Assembly (NCBI GenBank): GCA_025890175.1
Contig: JANPYM010000012.1
Location: 1,037,388-1,101,387 of the forward strand
DNA from: Ciborinia camelliae
Taxonomy: Eukaryota; Ascomycota; Leotiomycetes; Helotiales; Sclerotiniaceae
Direction of reading: 5' to 3'
DNA: 64,000 nucleotides
Shown piece by piece: positions 11,290-22,490 of the stretch. Below the pieces are notes generated by a model that searched no databases, was not told where the DNA came from, and was given only the letters and a program-made list of their open reading frames with translations. A program made the translations under genes and the position numbers. Numbering within the stretch: the first letter of the stretch is position 1; every line of letters begins with the position of its first letter.

Positions 11290-12533
11290 TCATTTTCTTT
11301 TAGTATTTTTGTAGTCATGGGGGGCATCTGAAGGTCGGTTAAGGTTGTAAAGATGACAAAGACGACGAAGACTCTCCTTCACCTGCCCCTTCCCATTCTC
11401 TTTCTCCTTCTTTACTATCCTCAAAGTCGTAATCGCGTCTGAAGTTTGATATAATGGGTGAAGACTTAGAAATGTTTGATGAAGTTGAAACTTCAGTATT
11501 ATAACTAGTCCTATTGTTGGGAATAGATCGGGAATGATCTGATGCTTTGCCAAGTACCGGCGCCATAGAGTTTGGCTTAAAGGATTCGATTTTATACTGT
11601 AACGGGAAAGGTTTATGTTTATGGGATGTAGGTCCTGTTGGTAATATCCCATCAGGTTGAGACGCAAGTTTCGTTTTTAGTCGTGGGGAGGTGGGACTTC
11701 AGAATGATTGTAATGTCGGTTGTTGCCGCTGGCGGTAGAGGGGTATTTGCGATTTCAATGAACTTGTTACGGTGGTGGAAAAGCTAGTGGTTTTGTTGGA
11801 TGATGCAACAATTGGCGTAGATAGACGGTTGTTAGAATCCAGGGGATGAGATGAAGTCTCAATGGAACGCACTTCCGCCGATGAAGACTCCAAAGAAGAA
11901 GATAGTAAAGATCGTGATGAACTTGAAGATGTCGACTTTATGTCATAAATTAGCAACGCTTGGATATATCCCTTAAGGCTTTGAAAAGCAACAGCGTAAA
12001 TACTCACCTCTCCTCTGTTTACCCCCCCCGGACAACTCTTCATTGGCATCTTCAAAAAACCTATTAAAAATCTCTACCAACCTCTTTATCATCCAATAAA
12101 ACATAACCAACAAAGCCATGCAAGAAAAATAACCTAGATACAGTCCCGTATTTGTGGATTTCTTCCATCCCCTCCATTCTTGCCACAATATCTTCATCGC
12201 CCTGATGAACGAAGTCTTTACCAATTCCCACATACTAGCGGGCTTCTTATATAATCTTGCAGGAACCAACAGGACTATTTCCTTGCAAGCATCGATGAAA
12301 GATAATTTCGAAAGATTCGGTGCACCCCACTCAATGACTACTCCCCCTGCTTCATTATATTGATAACCGAACCCCCAATTCGAGTTTGAATTTAGATATT
12401 TGCCGAGTTTATTCAGCCATTGATTGGGATCGGTTTGTATGTGAAAAAGCTCAATTAGAACTTCCTTGTATGATAGAAGGTCGAATGGTCGGATATCGCA
12501 TATACTTATGTGTCTGCCACCGGGTCTTCCCAT
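11290..12533 (-). CDS. Hypothetical single-pass membrane protein with Ser-rich tail (gene model uncertain)
   Basis: The clear coding part is 12533 to about 12010 on minus: a soluble N-terminal region with WGFGYQYNEAGG and VIEWGAPN, then one membrane helix (LGYFSCMALLVMFYW) and a short basic tail ending near KQRRG at a GTGAGT donor. After a putative intron of about 49 nt (acceptor CCAAG) the frame can continue into a long Ser/Thr-rich stretch (about 11950-11702). There it meets a TGA at 11699-11701. The same frame stays open beyond the TGA to about 11390. From there a GTGAAG donor and CTTCAG acceptor, with a good CTTAACC branch site, could lead to a stop at 11290. The end is therefore either at 11699 or at 11290 in a broken or recoded allele. 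The family is not recognised. A second acceptor upstream (about 12575) could also extend the N-terminus. Confidence 0.4.
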
Positions 12534-12819
12534 GTAATAGGCACTATAAGATGCTAGATGTACAAGTCCTGTATACCTCGCAGTGCACTGGCGTTAAGAT
12601 GCTGCTTGTAAAAATACCAATTTTAACTAATGAATCTATAAATCTAGTCAAGTCATTCAGCAAATTTTACTACGAACTGTAACCAAAAGAGCATAAGGGA
12701 CATCTATTGACTACCCGACTTAGAATCTATGGATGCTATATAGACACAAATCATATGCGGCACTAAGGCTAAAATGAAGTAAAAGAACTACTACACGAAT
12801 GACCTATATGCAGTTTCCG

Positions 12820-13515
12820 TCATATGGACCCAAAAACAACCATCTGTAAAAGTACATGATCTATTCCCCCCGGATCGAATGATAGCGCCAACCCTAGTCC
12901 CATGAACTTAAAGGTTATATGAATCAATAACAAGACTAAAAGACTGGAGATGATCATCAGTAAAACTGGAATGTGAATATTGCCATCAGGAGCAATTGAA
13001 GTGTTGTTATCCGTTGTGTTTGAACCTTTGAAGATTTCAGTCGTGATCGTGGTTGTGGTTGTGACAATGTCATAAGGATATGATGATATGAATTCGTATA
13101 GATTTCTCATGTAGCTATCAAGCGTAATCTGTAGTTGTTGACTTTCTTTGCTTTTCTTCTTAATCATCGAAGATTCGTATATTATTTCTCGAAGATTTAT
13201 CAGATCATTAAAATTTGCTTCATTGACCTGTGCAAAGTCTTTGAGCTGATTCCATGATTGAAAGAGCTCCTGATACTGATACTGAATCTTTCTTTGGTCT
13301 TGGGGATTGTATATGGATGAATCAAGATGACGATGCCGATGACTTTGACTTTCGATATAGGAGTACTCTAGCTCTGGTTGCTTGAAGAAATCTTCTTTTA
13401 TGGTAGGATTATCGCATTGCCATTGGTTATAGTAGGTTTGGAGATTTTGTAAAAATTTATTGCTTAAGAGTTCGAACCTTTGATGTTCTTTTTCCGTATT
13501 TAGAATGATATTCAT
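12820..13515 (-). CDS. Hypothetical single-pass membrane protein
   Basis: A 231-codon single-exon frame on minus with a proper ATG. The N-terminal 150 residues are polar, Gln/Tyr/Asn-rich and probably helical (repeated LQ, KE and YQ segments). A Thr-rich linker and two NTT/NNT-type glycosylation sites follow, then one strong membrane helix (HIPVLLMIISSLLVLLLI) and a short tail. No family recognised. It lies about 290 bp upstream of another minus-strand single-pass protein with a similar layout (soluble part, one helix, short tail) but no visible sequence identity, so the two may be separate genes or exons of one. Confidence 0.45.
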   Translation of the reverse strand: MNIILNTEKEHQRFELLSNKFLQNLQTYYNQWQCDNPTIKEDFFKQPELEYSYIESQSHRHRHLDSSIYNPQDQRKIQYQYQELFQSWNQLKDFAQVNEANFNDLINLREIIYESSMIKKKSKESQQLQITLDSYMRNLYEFISSYPYDIVTTTTTITTEIFKGSNTTDNNTSIAPDGNIHIPVLLMIISSLLVLLLIHITFKFMGLGLALSFDPGGIDHVLLQMVVFGSI

Positions 13516-14152
13516 GATTTTGATATTGATTATTTATTGTTAGAGGTACAGAGATAGAGACGTGGAGAGGTAGAGATCCAGAAGTAGAGAGATATAGAGG
13601 TAGTAGAGGGGTAAATATCTAGATAGATAGATACTTTAAAGGTTGAATATTATTTGAAAGATTGTCGGTAGTTCATACTGCTAGATACTATAAATAGTAT
13701 TCGTTCAAAGCAATTTGTTATATGGTATTGTATTATGGATTTAAACAGATTGAAATTGATGAATGGAATATCCTTTTTTTGTCTCTTTGTCTATTGACTA
13801 TTATCCAAATAAGATTTAATAATCATTCTTTTCATTTAAGTTCGATTCATATAAATAAACATTTTTTCTCATATGCTTTAGTTCTAGATTAATCATTGGC
13901 AGTCAATTATAAAAGATAGATAGGAATATGTATTTATTTTGTTTGTTTTTTCATTTCTCTTACTAACTTCAACATATCTATACTATGCCGGTGACCATTA
14001 GGAATATTAGAGGTAAATTGGGCTGGGAACAAGATATCTTGCTATTTAACGTCAATCAATATGGATGGAGGAGTTTACTCTTTGCCATCATTTTAGATTG
14101 TTTTTATTGTTCTTATCCTTCATTTCTATAAACTTCCTCACCAACCGCATCT
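13516..14152. other. Intergenic spacer
   Basis: AT-rich 5' flank of the hypothetical membrane protein. It holds GTAGAGA-type short repeats near 13550-13610 and no supported gene. Confidence 0.5.
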
Positions 14153-15351
14153 TCAAAAGAATGAACTAGATGATTCATTGGAGCCATCTCCTTCTATGGC
14201 TGATCTCCTCCGCCGAAATCCCTCCACGTTAGAATTTTCTCTACTCTCGAGATAGGTACGAGCTTCCAAGAGATGCATCTCACGGCGTTTCTCGTCATTC
14301 ATGATCCTCTCTCTAAACGCACTTTTATCCGTGGTCATGATGATACCATAGTAATATGCCTGAGCTGGACAACCAAGCCACATGAGAAAGTCGACTGTGC
14401 TGAGCTCTCTATGACCAAATCCGATCGGCCTCGAGACATCTTGACGTAGTTGGGCGAAGAGTTCATCATCCTTGGCAAGGCATGCCTTTTTGACGAGCTT
14501 AATGCACACGTGGATCCAGTTAAACATAGCATCAGGATCAAGGGTACCATGGTGGTGTCGAAATTCTACGGTACGTTTGTTATTGGTAAAAGTGATTTTG
14601 TGACTTTCAAAGTTGAATGCCAGAGGACCAGCATCTGTGAAATCTCGAAAATCACTAACCAGTGAGGAAAGGTCAGTATATTCCAGAATATACTCCAGAG
14701 TGTCAATTCAAGTGAGATCAAGATGACTGAATCCAAATTTAGATTGTGAAAGAGAACGACAAACTTGTTTGCCACTCGTTCTCGAGAAAAAAGCAACATA
14801 ATCTGGGGTTCATGCGTATATGTAATTTCTATCAGGTTACGGAGTATGGGGAATTTAAATTCGTTGTATGAGTTACCTACGTGAACATGTAAGCTTGTGG
14901 ACTGGTCATCGCGAACTCTGTTGTTTCCCCTTACCGTTTTTAAAACCGTTTTAATGGCTTCCAATGCCAGCTTGCTGTAGTGGTATGGAGGGAAACTCAT
15001 CTCCATACCATTTTTTGTAGCGTTGGTCCCAAACTTGATCCCCATCAGTATCCCGCTTACCAATACTTGGGTCGATTTTCAAAATCCAACAAGTTTGATA
15101 CTGCTCGTCTGTCGGCGAGTCAGGAGATGTTAATTCAACTGCTGCTGGAATTCCAACAGCTTTTGATTTCTTTTTGATATTGACGTTGATAGGGTCTTCT
15201 TCGTAAAGTTTCGAGCAATCTGCCCCGCGAGGATCATTGGGATGGGGATCGACCTCACCTATATGCCTCGTAGCTAAGACATATTAAATATCGACCCCAA
15301 TTGTAAGGCTACTTTAGCTGGTGTAGTTGGTGATATAGCTTTTGTAGACAT
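14153..15351 (-). pseudogene. Amidoligase-type enzyme, broken by three frameshifts
   Basis: The minus strand from an ATG at 15351 to a stop at 14153 reads as a fungal 'putative amidoligase' protein, but only by changing frame three times. Blocks in order are: a degenerate start region where relatives have GVEFEF; KLYEEDPINVN and KKKSKAVGIPAAVEL; WILKIDPSIGKRDTDGD; GMEMSFPPYHYS; TSLHVHVGN; HEPQI; ILEYTDLSSLVSDF; AFNFES; VEFRHHHGTLDPDAMFNWIHVCIKLV. Each block is clean in its own frame. The breaks fall near 15281, 15007 and 14700, each looking like loss of one base, and none has a convincing GT-AG intron. The family belongs to the ATP-grasp/Gln-synthetase-like amidoligases, many of unknown substrate. 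The last 124 codons are still open. Alternatives are unusual introns or sequencing errors at all three sites. Confidence 0.7.
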
Positions 15352-16910
15352 CTTGTTAGATTAATAAGACTTGAATGGACTGTCTGAATGTGTTGTATGT
15401 ATATATTGTATGATAATGGAGCTGCCATAATCACAAATCTATGAAGGTATGCTGTCCCTGTATAGATATAACAATGTTATTTCATTTAAAGAATAAAAAT
15501 ATCTAAGACTTTCTTTCATAAATTGAGACAATAGGCTAACAACTGACCGTCAATTTGATCAATTGAAAACAAAGACTTGTGTAGACAATTCTTTATTCCT
15601 AATTAAAGTTACGTCAAGGTCAGGGCTGAGTACTTGTACCCTATCCGGGGCATTTGATCTCTACGGAAGGGCACCGATATTCTTTGAATATAGCAAGGCG
15701 GCAGCCCTCTACCACTTTAAAACCTGCGGGTGATCTTTTGATATGCTACTAGTTATTCTGAATATGGAAAATTTAATCATATTATATGATTTGTGAGGAC
15801 ATAGTGCGTATATATTCGAGATGATCGTCACTACTTTAGCGAAATACCAGCCTTTAGACCTTACGTACTAACATTAGTGGCAGGGTATTAACTTAAACTA
15901 CCCCACAAGACATAGAAAGATAGTTAACTTCCGGCTACCCTACCCTTTGCCCAGTTTTGCCCTAGTTTCGACCAATATCAGGTGGTTCTAGTATGCATAT
16001 CTAGGTCCTCTGATCTTGGGGTCAAAACCTCCAAGGGGAAGCTCGGTATGATCAATGAATCTATTCTTTGTTATAAATATACGTCACTCATAAGATATGA
16101 AAGAGGAAAGTAAAGCCCACGTGGATGAAATTTCAAGAGATCCTCGGAATTGCCGACAAAGTTTAGGCACAATAGGAAGGAGACCAAGTGGTTGAGCAAA
16201 GTGGTGGAGGAAAGTGATTTCTTTAAGGTGACTTTGTTTTTGTCTCGGTATTAGATAAGTTAAGAGTTTGATTAAAGCTAAGGCAAATACCTGAAATAGC
16301 ATCATTTTGACCTTTGATACCTCAAATAGCATATGTAAGAGGGGGGGAGGGGCAAAGCAGATAAGGGGAAGGGGGAAGGGGGAAGGGGGAAGGGAGGTGG
16401 GGTGGAAAAGAGAAGAAAGGGGAAATATTCAAAATAGTATTATTTTGAAATTTAATATCTCAAATAGTATATAAATGAGGATTAGAATAGCATATTTTAT
16501 TTTTTCTTGGACTCAAATAACATATAAATCGAGATTTGAATATTACAATATTACAATTTTATTATTTTTGAATTTCAAATATCATATTTTTCCAAAACTA
16601 ATTAGTATCATTTGTATTTTTTTAAGACTGAAATAGCAACATATGCTATTTGAGGTCGAAAAGGAAAGTTCCTATGCTTTCAGGTATTTGCCGTTGAAGC
16701 TATTGTCAGATATGGCAAATCTACATTTTTGCTTTTCTTGCACAATTACTTTCTTGGTCCACTGGAGTAGGAAGTCTTTGTACGATCATGCAGCATATAA
16801 AAGTATTTACTGGTGATTTATTTGGTGTCTATTCCCAAGTACCGGTTTAAAATCAATTCAAGAATTGAAGATATTTTGTTCTTAATATTTTTGAAAAAGA
16901 AAGAGTAACC
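15352..16910. other. Intergenic spacer with degenerate repeats
   Basis: No gene supported. A GGGGGAA run lies at 16345-16395 and a family of diverged repeats around CTCAAATAGCATAT lies at about 16290-16660. The final 150 bp form the promoter side of the rhodopsin-like gene that starts at 16911. Confidence 0.5.
16290..16660. repeat. Degenerate AT-rich repeat cluster
   Basis: Variants of CTCAAATAGCATATG recur at about 16320, 16462 and 16513, and in inverted form (CATATGCTATTTGAG) at about 16640, separated by 50-130 nt of very AT-rich DNA. It looks like a decayed tandem or inverted repeat element. Confidence 0.6.
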
Positions 16911-18577
16911 ATGGCTCCAGTCATGCCAGTGATGTTACTTGAACGTGCCGAACCAGGCAGTCCACAAACCGATACCGCGCTCAGTCAACTACCCGAGTCT
17001 GTTCTTTCGAAGATTGGAGCACTTGCCCCTCCCGCAGGTGTAACACCCAATTTCGTGGATCCAGATGATATAGGTGGAGTTCTTATAGCTACTTCATCTC
17101 TTGGGATAACTATTTTGATAATATGCGTTGGCATTAGAGGGTGGACCATCTTCAAGCTTTTAGGCAAACCGATAAAATGGGCCTGGAGCGATGTGACTTT
17201 CATTTTTGGTGTCCTCTTCTCATTAACTACATTCATTACCTTGATATTGGCCGTGACTGGAACTGGCCAACTCGGTGTTCATCAATGGAACGCTCCATTG
17301 TCCAAGATATTTGTGAGCATAATCTGTTTCTAAATCTTTACACTCACAAGTGTTAATCTCATTTTTATCCTCTGTCTTCTATGTAATCTTTAGTTCCTAA
17401 CGAAGCCACGATTCTTCATCCTCCTCCAAATTCCTATCCGGTGATCAATTACTGACTTTCGTACCATGTAGACCCGACACAACATTATTCCTCAACTTAT
17501 GATGGGATTCCTGACCCCTTTCTCCCTGGGCTTTGTCAAGATTACCATTTTTCTCACATACATCGAGCTATTCTCCAGAGCTCGCTGGATCAAAATATCG
17601 TGCTGGATTGGTGCCTCACTGTCCGGGGCGTTCTATATCGCTATAGTTGTCGCCTCTGTTATTTTACAATTTCCTCATGGACACGAGACAGTAAGCACAT
17701 CCCTTTTTTGATATCATATCCAAGCATCTGAAACTCGAACCGAATATTCCAATTTTGGTATTTTCTTTCCTTCCCGATCTAGAGTTGGGTCCATACTTCT
17801 CTCCATAACATTTCGTATGGGATGTGACTAATTCTCCAATTCAATAGTATGTCGAGCACTTATTCTCAGCTGATAGCAACCGGGCTATCAAGCTTAGTAT
17901 ACCGACAGCTGCTGTAGGCATGGTCATAGATATATATCTATTCATCGTACCATTAGTTGCAGTAAGTAGCTTAAACATGAAACGCCGGAAGAAAATTGGT
18001 GTAGCATCGCTTTTTGCTACTGGATTCGTGTAAGTAATATATTGGACCTCCGAGCTTTCTTTCGCCAACCAGGCCGACTAATTACCTGGAGTTGTTAAAC
18101 TTCTACCCACCTCCCCTCTATTTCCCCCCCCGAGTCTTCTACAGTGAATTGCCTTATAATTACTGAATCATCCTCGTTCAAGAATCTAACTATTTAACTA
18201 GAGCCATTATAGCATCGATAATAAGCCTTATATATCGTGCAATTCTTGACAAGAATGGGGATTACACGTGGAACCTTGTGGCTGTCTGGGCAGTGGTCAG
18301 TATCGAGTTACTTATTGGAATTATAATTGGATGTATACCGCACATTACCAAATTTTGGCGTCGATACAAGAAATTATTTTCTAAAGTCGGCTCCTTTTTC
18401 ATATTCTGTCTTTGCTGCCGCTGCATATCCTTCAAAGGTATGGATGCGGAGTCATCTTGTATGGGGTCTGGTAAGAGTAGAGAAGCATCTGGGTCTCCCA
18501 ATACACCACGGAAATCTGGGAAGAATAATAAATCTGAGAGACTATATCCGTGTTTGGATATTTCAACTCAAGGTTGA
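16911..18577 (+). CDS. Fungal rhodopsin-like seven-helix membrane protein, copy A
   Basis: Four exons: 16911-17312, 17472-17690, 17848-18029 and 18202-18577, giving about 392 residues. Joins are in frame and give the same protein layout as the paralogues at 20280-21731 and 61610-63202. The order is an N-terminal amphipathic LPESVLSKIGALAPP block, then GGVLIATSSLGI helix 1, WAWSDVTF at helix 2, GVHQWNAPLSK in an outer loop, and KITIFLTYIELFS. IPTAAVGMVIDIYLFIVPLVA, a last helix (VSIELLIGIIIGCIPH) and a cytosolic tail with GSGKSREASG and LYPCLDIS complete it. This is the PTH11/SAT4-like 'rhodopsin domain' group of fungal integral membrane proteins, with no retinal-lysine evidence and unknown ligands. 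Its three introns (159, 157 and 172 nt) are long for this window, and only the last matches an intron position in the other copies. The tail lacks the GGTMG repeats of copies B and C. Confidence 0.8.
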
Positions 18578-20279
18578 ACTATAGAAGAACCCAGAATTTA
18601 TAATATTGGCGGAAGGACTTGAATGAAAATCGGGACACGGTAGAAAAATGCAGAACGGAGCATGATCTAGTATTATAGCACTCAGGCGTACATTTTTTTG
18701 GTAATTGCAAAGGCGGAAAGAGAAGAAAAGAAGACATATTAGATTTTGAGATCTAGATGGAAGAGCTCTAAATCTACAAACTAGGAGGGGGCTGACGGAA
18801 TTGCGTCGTATCCAACAGTTTTGAGGGTGAGGAGATGGTGCGAGAAAGATTTCGAAATATATAGAAATTATGGTTCAAAATGTCGTAGAAAGGGATATTG
18901 TTCTTTACAATAAAAGAATTGTAAAATATGTTGGTGGAGGAAACTGATATACAACCGTTGATGTCTTAAAAAGATATCGCATTACTTAATGCATAGGGTA
19001 TATCTCCGTCGCCTTATGGCCCGAAGGATATTTCAAGGTTTCGGTAGCTCGATTGTAGTAATTCACTCTTTCACGTTTGTGGTAAAGTATATCCACATCC
19101 TTTTCTAAACTGGATGTAGATTAATCTTCCCGAAGCAGAGTTCGTAGAAACCAATTAGTCTGATCAAGTTGCAATTCCACTTCCACCCACCCGTACTCGG
19201 GCGCCTTAACGCAGATTGATTGAATCCGGATTAGTCAAAGGATAGTTACCCAAAGTCTTCCATCATATTGAAAATGTCCGAATTGTATCGAAGTAGCCCA
19301 TCTCTCTTAGATCAGCAGAACTGCCAATAAGTTCGAGGAAATATTGTGAGCCGAGGCTGCCCAACTGTATGGCCCGGCTGAGAAATCGTGCATGGCCCAT
19401 AAGGCAAGTGAGAATACCCGAGGTCAATACATTGAGACGGTTTCAATGAACTTACGGGGAGCTGAAGGCATGAGATATCAGACAGCAAGCCGATAATTTT
19501 TGTTCACTGGAATTTTGAGAGCTATGCCACCACGGGACTACCACACAACGGCCTCATTCGTCAGTGTTTCCGCTTTCACATTAGATATTTTCATCTCAAC
19601 AGTTAAGTTAACGACTGGTGTTCTTTCATTTTCATCAAGTTTGTTCATTTCATATATGTAAGATTATGACAAGGGGTTTTTTTGGGGGCTATTTGAGTTA
19701 CCTTAAAATTTTTCCTAATCCCTCTTGAGTTGTAAAGATTTCGCATCGTTCACCCCTATTATAGATTATTGAACTTATTGTATTATTGTATCGAGCTAGT
19801 GTATGTAGAACTATTTTATAACAACATAGATTGAAATGTGGCTCTAATAAAGGAGATTCTTCAGATTTAAGCTTGTTGTTATAAAATAGTTCTACATACA
19901 CTAGCTCGATAGTCACTACAACGATATAATAAGTTCAATAAAGCGTAACGCATGATCCTGAAGGTATTTTCCTGATATATAACTTTTCAAGGGTGAAGTT
20001 GGGGTAGCAGTTGGGAGAGCAGTTGATTGGATTTCATAATCAAATAATGGAATCTAACTACACCTTGCTGCGAGAAGAGAAAATAATAATGTCTAGTTGA
20101 TGATATTCTGATTTTGAGTAAACAAAAGAATCTCGCTATAGTACTAGTAGTCATATTGTATTTATGTTTTTGTCGAAAAACATTGATCCCCGGCAGTTGA
20201 ATTCTTGAAATAGCGGGACTGGAGATACCTCTTGGCCAATATATAGCACAGGCTCAATGCTCACAGATTAACGACTGAT
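18578..20279. other. Intergenic spacer with MITE-like element
   Basis: Between convergent copies A (plus) and B (minus) of the rhodopsin-like family. No gene supported; it contains the inverted-repeat element at 19769-19938. Confidence 0.55.
19769..19938. mobile_element. MITE-like inverted-repeat element with TA duplication
   Basis: The outer ends TTGAACTTATT and AATAAGTTCAA are inverted copies. Inside them a 32-bp core (19789-19820) recurs as an exact reverse complement at 19880-19911. TA dinucleotides flank both ends, matching the TA target duplication of Tc1/mariner-type elements. There is no open frame inside the 170 bp, so it would be non-autonomous. The same 32-bp core occurs once more at 37599-37630. 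Confidence 0.75.
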
Positions 20280-21731
20280 CTAGAATGGGGGGCTTCTTGC
20301 AAGATCCGTAGTGGCAGTCCTTGTTCTATCCATAGTTGTTCCACCCATAGTTCCGCCCATTGTTCCACCCGTGGTGGAAATATCCAGACCCGGGTATAAC
20401 TTCCGAGGTTTTTTGGGTGTGGGTGTGCTAAGAGACCCCCCAGATGCCTCATTACTTTTCCCAGATCCCATCCTTGCATAGCCACAGCAGAAAGTATATG
20501 CTATCATCGATCTAACCTTTGAACCCCGCTTGTGGTATGTTCGGACAAATTTCGCAATATGCGGTGTGCATGCAATGATCATACCAATGAATAGTTCTAC
20601 TGCAGCAACTGCAAATACTGGTATGCAATTCCACGTATGATCGCCACTCTTATTGAGAATAAGACGATAAACAACACTCAAAATGGAGGCTATGATAGCT
20701 CTAATCAATTATCAGTAAATACATATGGATTAAGGAACCAACAAGGGGAAGATCTTATCTGAGCATCTCAAGGACACGGAGCCGGGAGCGAATGCGGAGA
20801 TATAGAAGTCACAACTAGACTTCCAAGACCTGTTGGGGGATATCCAGTAGATATTTCAGGTTTCCAAAAAAAGACTTACAGGAATCCAGTCGCAAAAACC
20901 GATGTTATAGCAATCCTTTTCTGGATATTTATATGTTTCAAAGTATTTATTGCAACCAATGGAACAATAAACAGATATGTGTCGATTCCCAGTCCTACAG
21001 CGGCTGTAGGCACACTAAGTTGCTCTGACCGATTGACATTAGCAACGGTGAAGTAGGTTGTGATTGGAAAAGACCAAAGACTTGTACAAATAGTTATGCT
21101 TAAATAAAAAGCAAAAGTTATTGTAGCTCCAAGATAGCAGGATGCTTTAATCCAATTCAAACTTGAGAATATTTCGATATATGTTAAGAAAATAGTGATT
21201 TTGATTAAGCAAAAAGATATAGGAACAAATAAAGCAATTATAGAGAGTGGAGTAAGAGCGCGGAAAGAAAGAAGCTTGATCACTGGCGAATTCCATTGAT
21301 GTATCCCGGCTTGGCCGATGCCGGTAACAGATAGCTATATTGCAAAAGAGTCAATAATTGCTTGTACCTAAGATGCAAAAGAATCTGATTATGCTTACAA
21401 TCATGGCAATAAACATCACCAGCGCAGCGATAATGGCAAGTGCAAAAGTTGTATCACTCCAAGCCCATTTTACAGGACTTGCGAGTTTGAATATCGACCA
21501 TGCCCTGATAATGACACATATCATCGTGATGATGATCCCAAGACAAGACAGTGCCATAAGGACTCCACCTATAGAATTCGGATTTGTGAAGTTTCGTTTA
21601 ATACCTGGTGGGGGGTCGAGGGTTGCAATCTGCGAAAGAGCCGATTCTGGCAAGTTTAAGAGCTGAGAAAGATTATACGATCGTGGGCCAAGCTCGGCAC
21701 GATTGAACAATAATATATTTAATGGAGCCAT
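20280..21731 (-). CDS. Fungal rhodopsin-like seven-helix membrane protein, copy B
   Basis: Three exons on minus: 21731-21399, 21334-20880 and 20700-20280, about 402 residues. It shares every block with copy A: LPESALSQIATLDPPPG, GGVLMALSCLGI, WAWSDTTF, GIHQWNSPV, KITIFLTYIEIFS, VPTAAVGLGIDTYLFIVPLVA and a final AVELFIGMIIACTPH helix. The cytosolic tail keeps GSGKSNEASGG and LYPGLDIS and adds a short GGTMGGTMGGTTM repeat. Introns are 64 and 179 nt; the first sits between helix 2 and the HQW loop, as in copy C but not in A. Predicted location is the plasma or an internal membrane; ligand and partners are unknown. Confidence 0.8.
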
Positions 21732-22117
21732 AAGTATGGATCACCGAAAATAACGAACGTTAAGAATGGCGTTTGATCGCGGGGAGTAGTCTATTCCATA
21801 CGGAAAGTAGACGGTCGATCACTCGAGGATTCGGAGACATGATGTTCTTCATAAATATCCATGCAATTCTTTCGAGTAAATGGAGGATAAAGAAAATAAC
21901 CGCGACTAGTAGTAGTTAAATTTATATATAAATTCATTATAGTTCGGGAAATAAATATATAGATAGATATGGCATTTGACTAATCAGCATCAAGCCTCAG
22001 AAAGTGCCTAGCTGGGTACACCGAGAAAAAAGAACCGGGAAAGTCTTTGATTCAACAGCTATGCTCAAATATGAGGTAACAACTATGAAATTCCCAGTTT
22101 AGCATAAAGTATTCACC

Positions 22118-22487
22118 TATGGTGAGGGTAAGGTTTTGATGTATGTTAAAAAGATAGTATTCTTCTTGCTCACGTCAAGTACCAAAAAAGTGAAAAGACC
22201 AAGTAAAGCTACTGGGATTATATTGCATCGAGTGACCATCTTTGTTGATGATTGAGCATCTCCTCATTTGGCCGGCATTGTCAAGAGCCAATACCAAGAC
22301 AAGAAACAGACCTGTTGAGGTGAGGGTGGCAAGTGATGAGACCATGTCCCTCCAGCCCAAGTCCATATATGCAATTAGGAAAACCGCCCATACTCTGATG
22401 CCAAAATATCGTAACCGCCAATTCAATGCAAACGACCAGTGAAAGAACTCTGCCTAACAACGTCACATTTACAAAGTTGGAAGGCAA
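22118..22487 (-). pseudogene. Relic of a fourth rhodopsin-like copy
   Basis: On minus, 390 bp upstream of copy B, translated pieces in shifted frames resemble the family: GRVLSLVVCIELAVTI, then IRVWAVFLIA, WRDMVSSLATLTSTGLF and NTIFLTYIKTL. The last corresponds to the invariant TIFLTYIE of the intact copies. A frame change is needed near 22410 and another near 22190, and no acceptable introns cover them. It has no start or C-terminal half. A diverged PTH11-like gene fragment is the alternative. Confidence 0.45.
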
Positions 22488-22490
22488 GCC

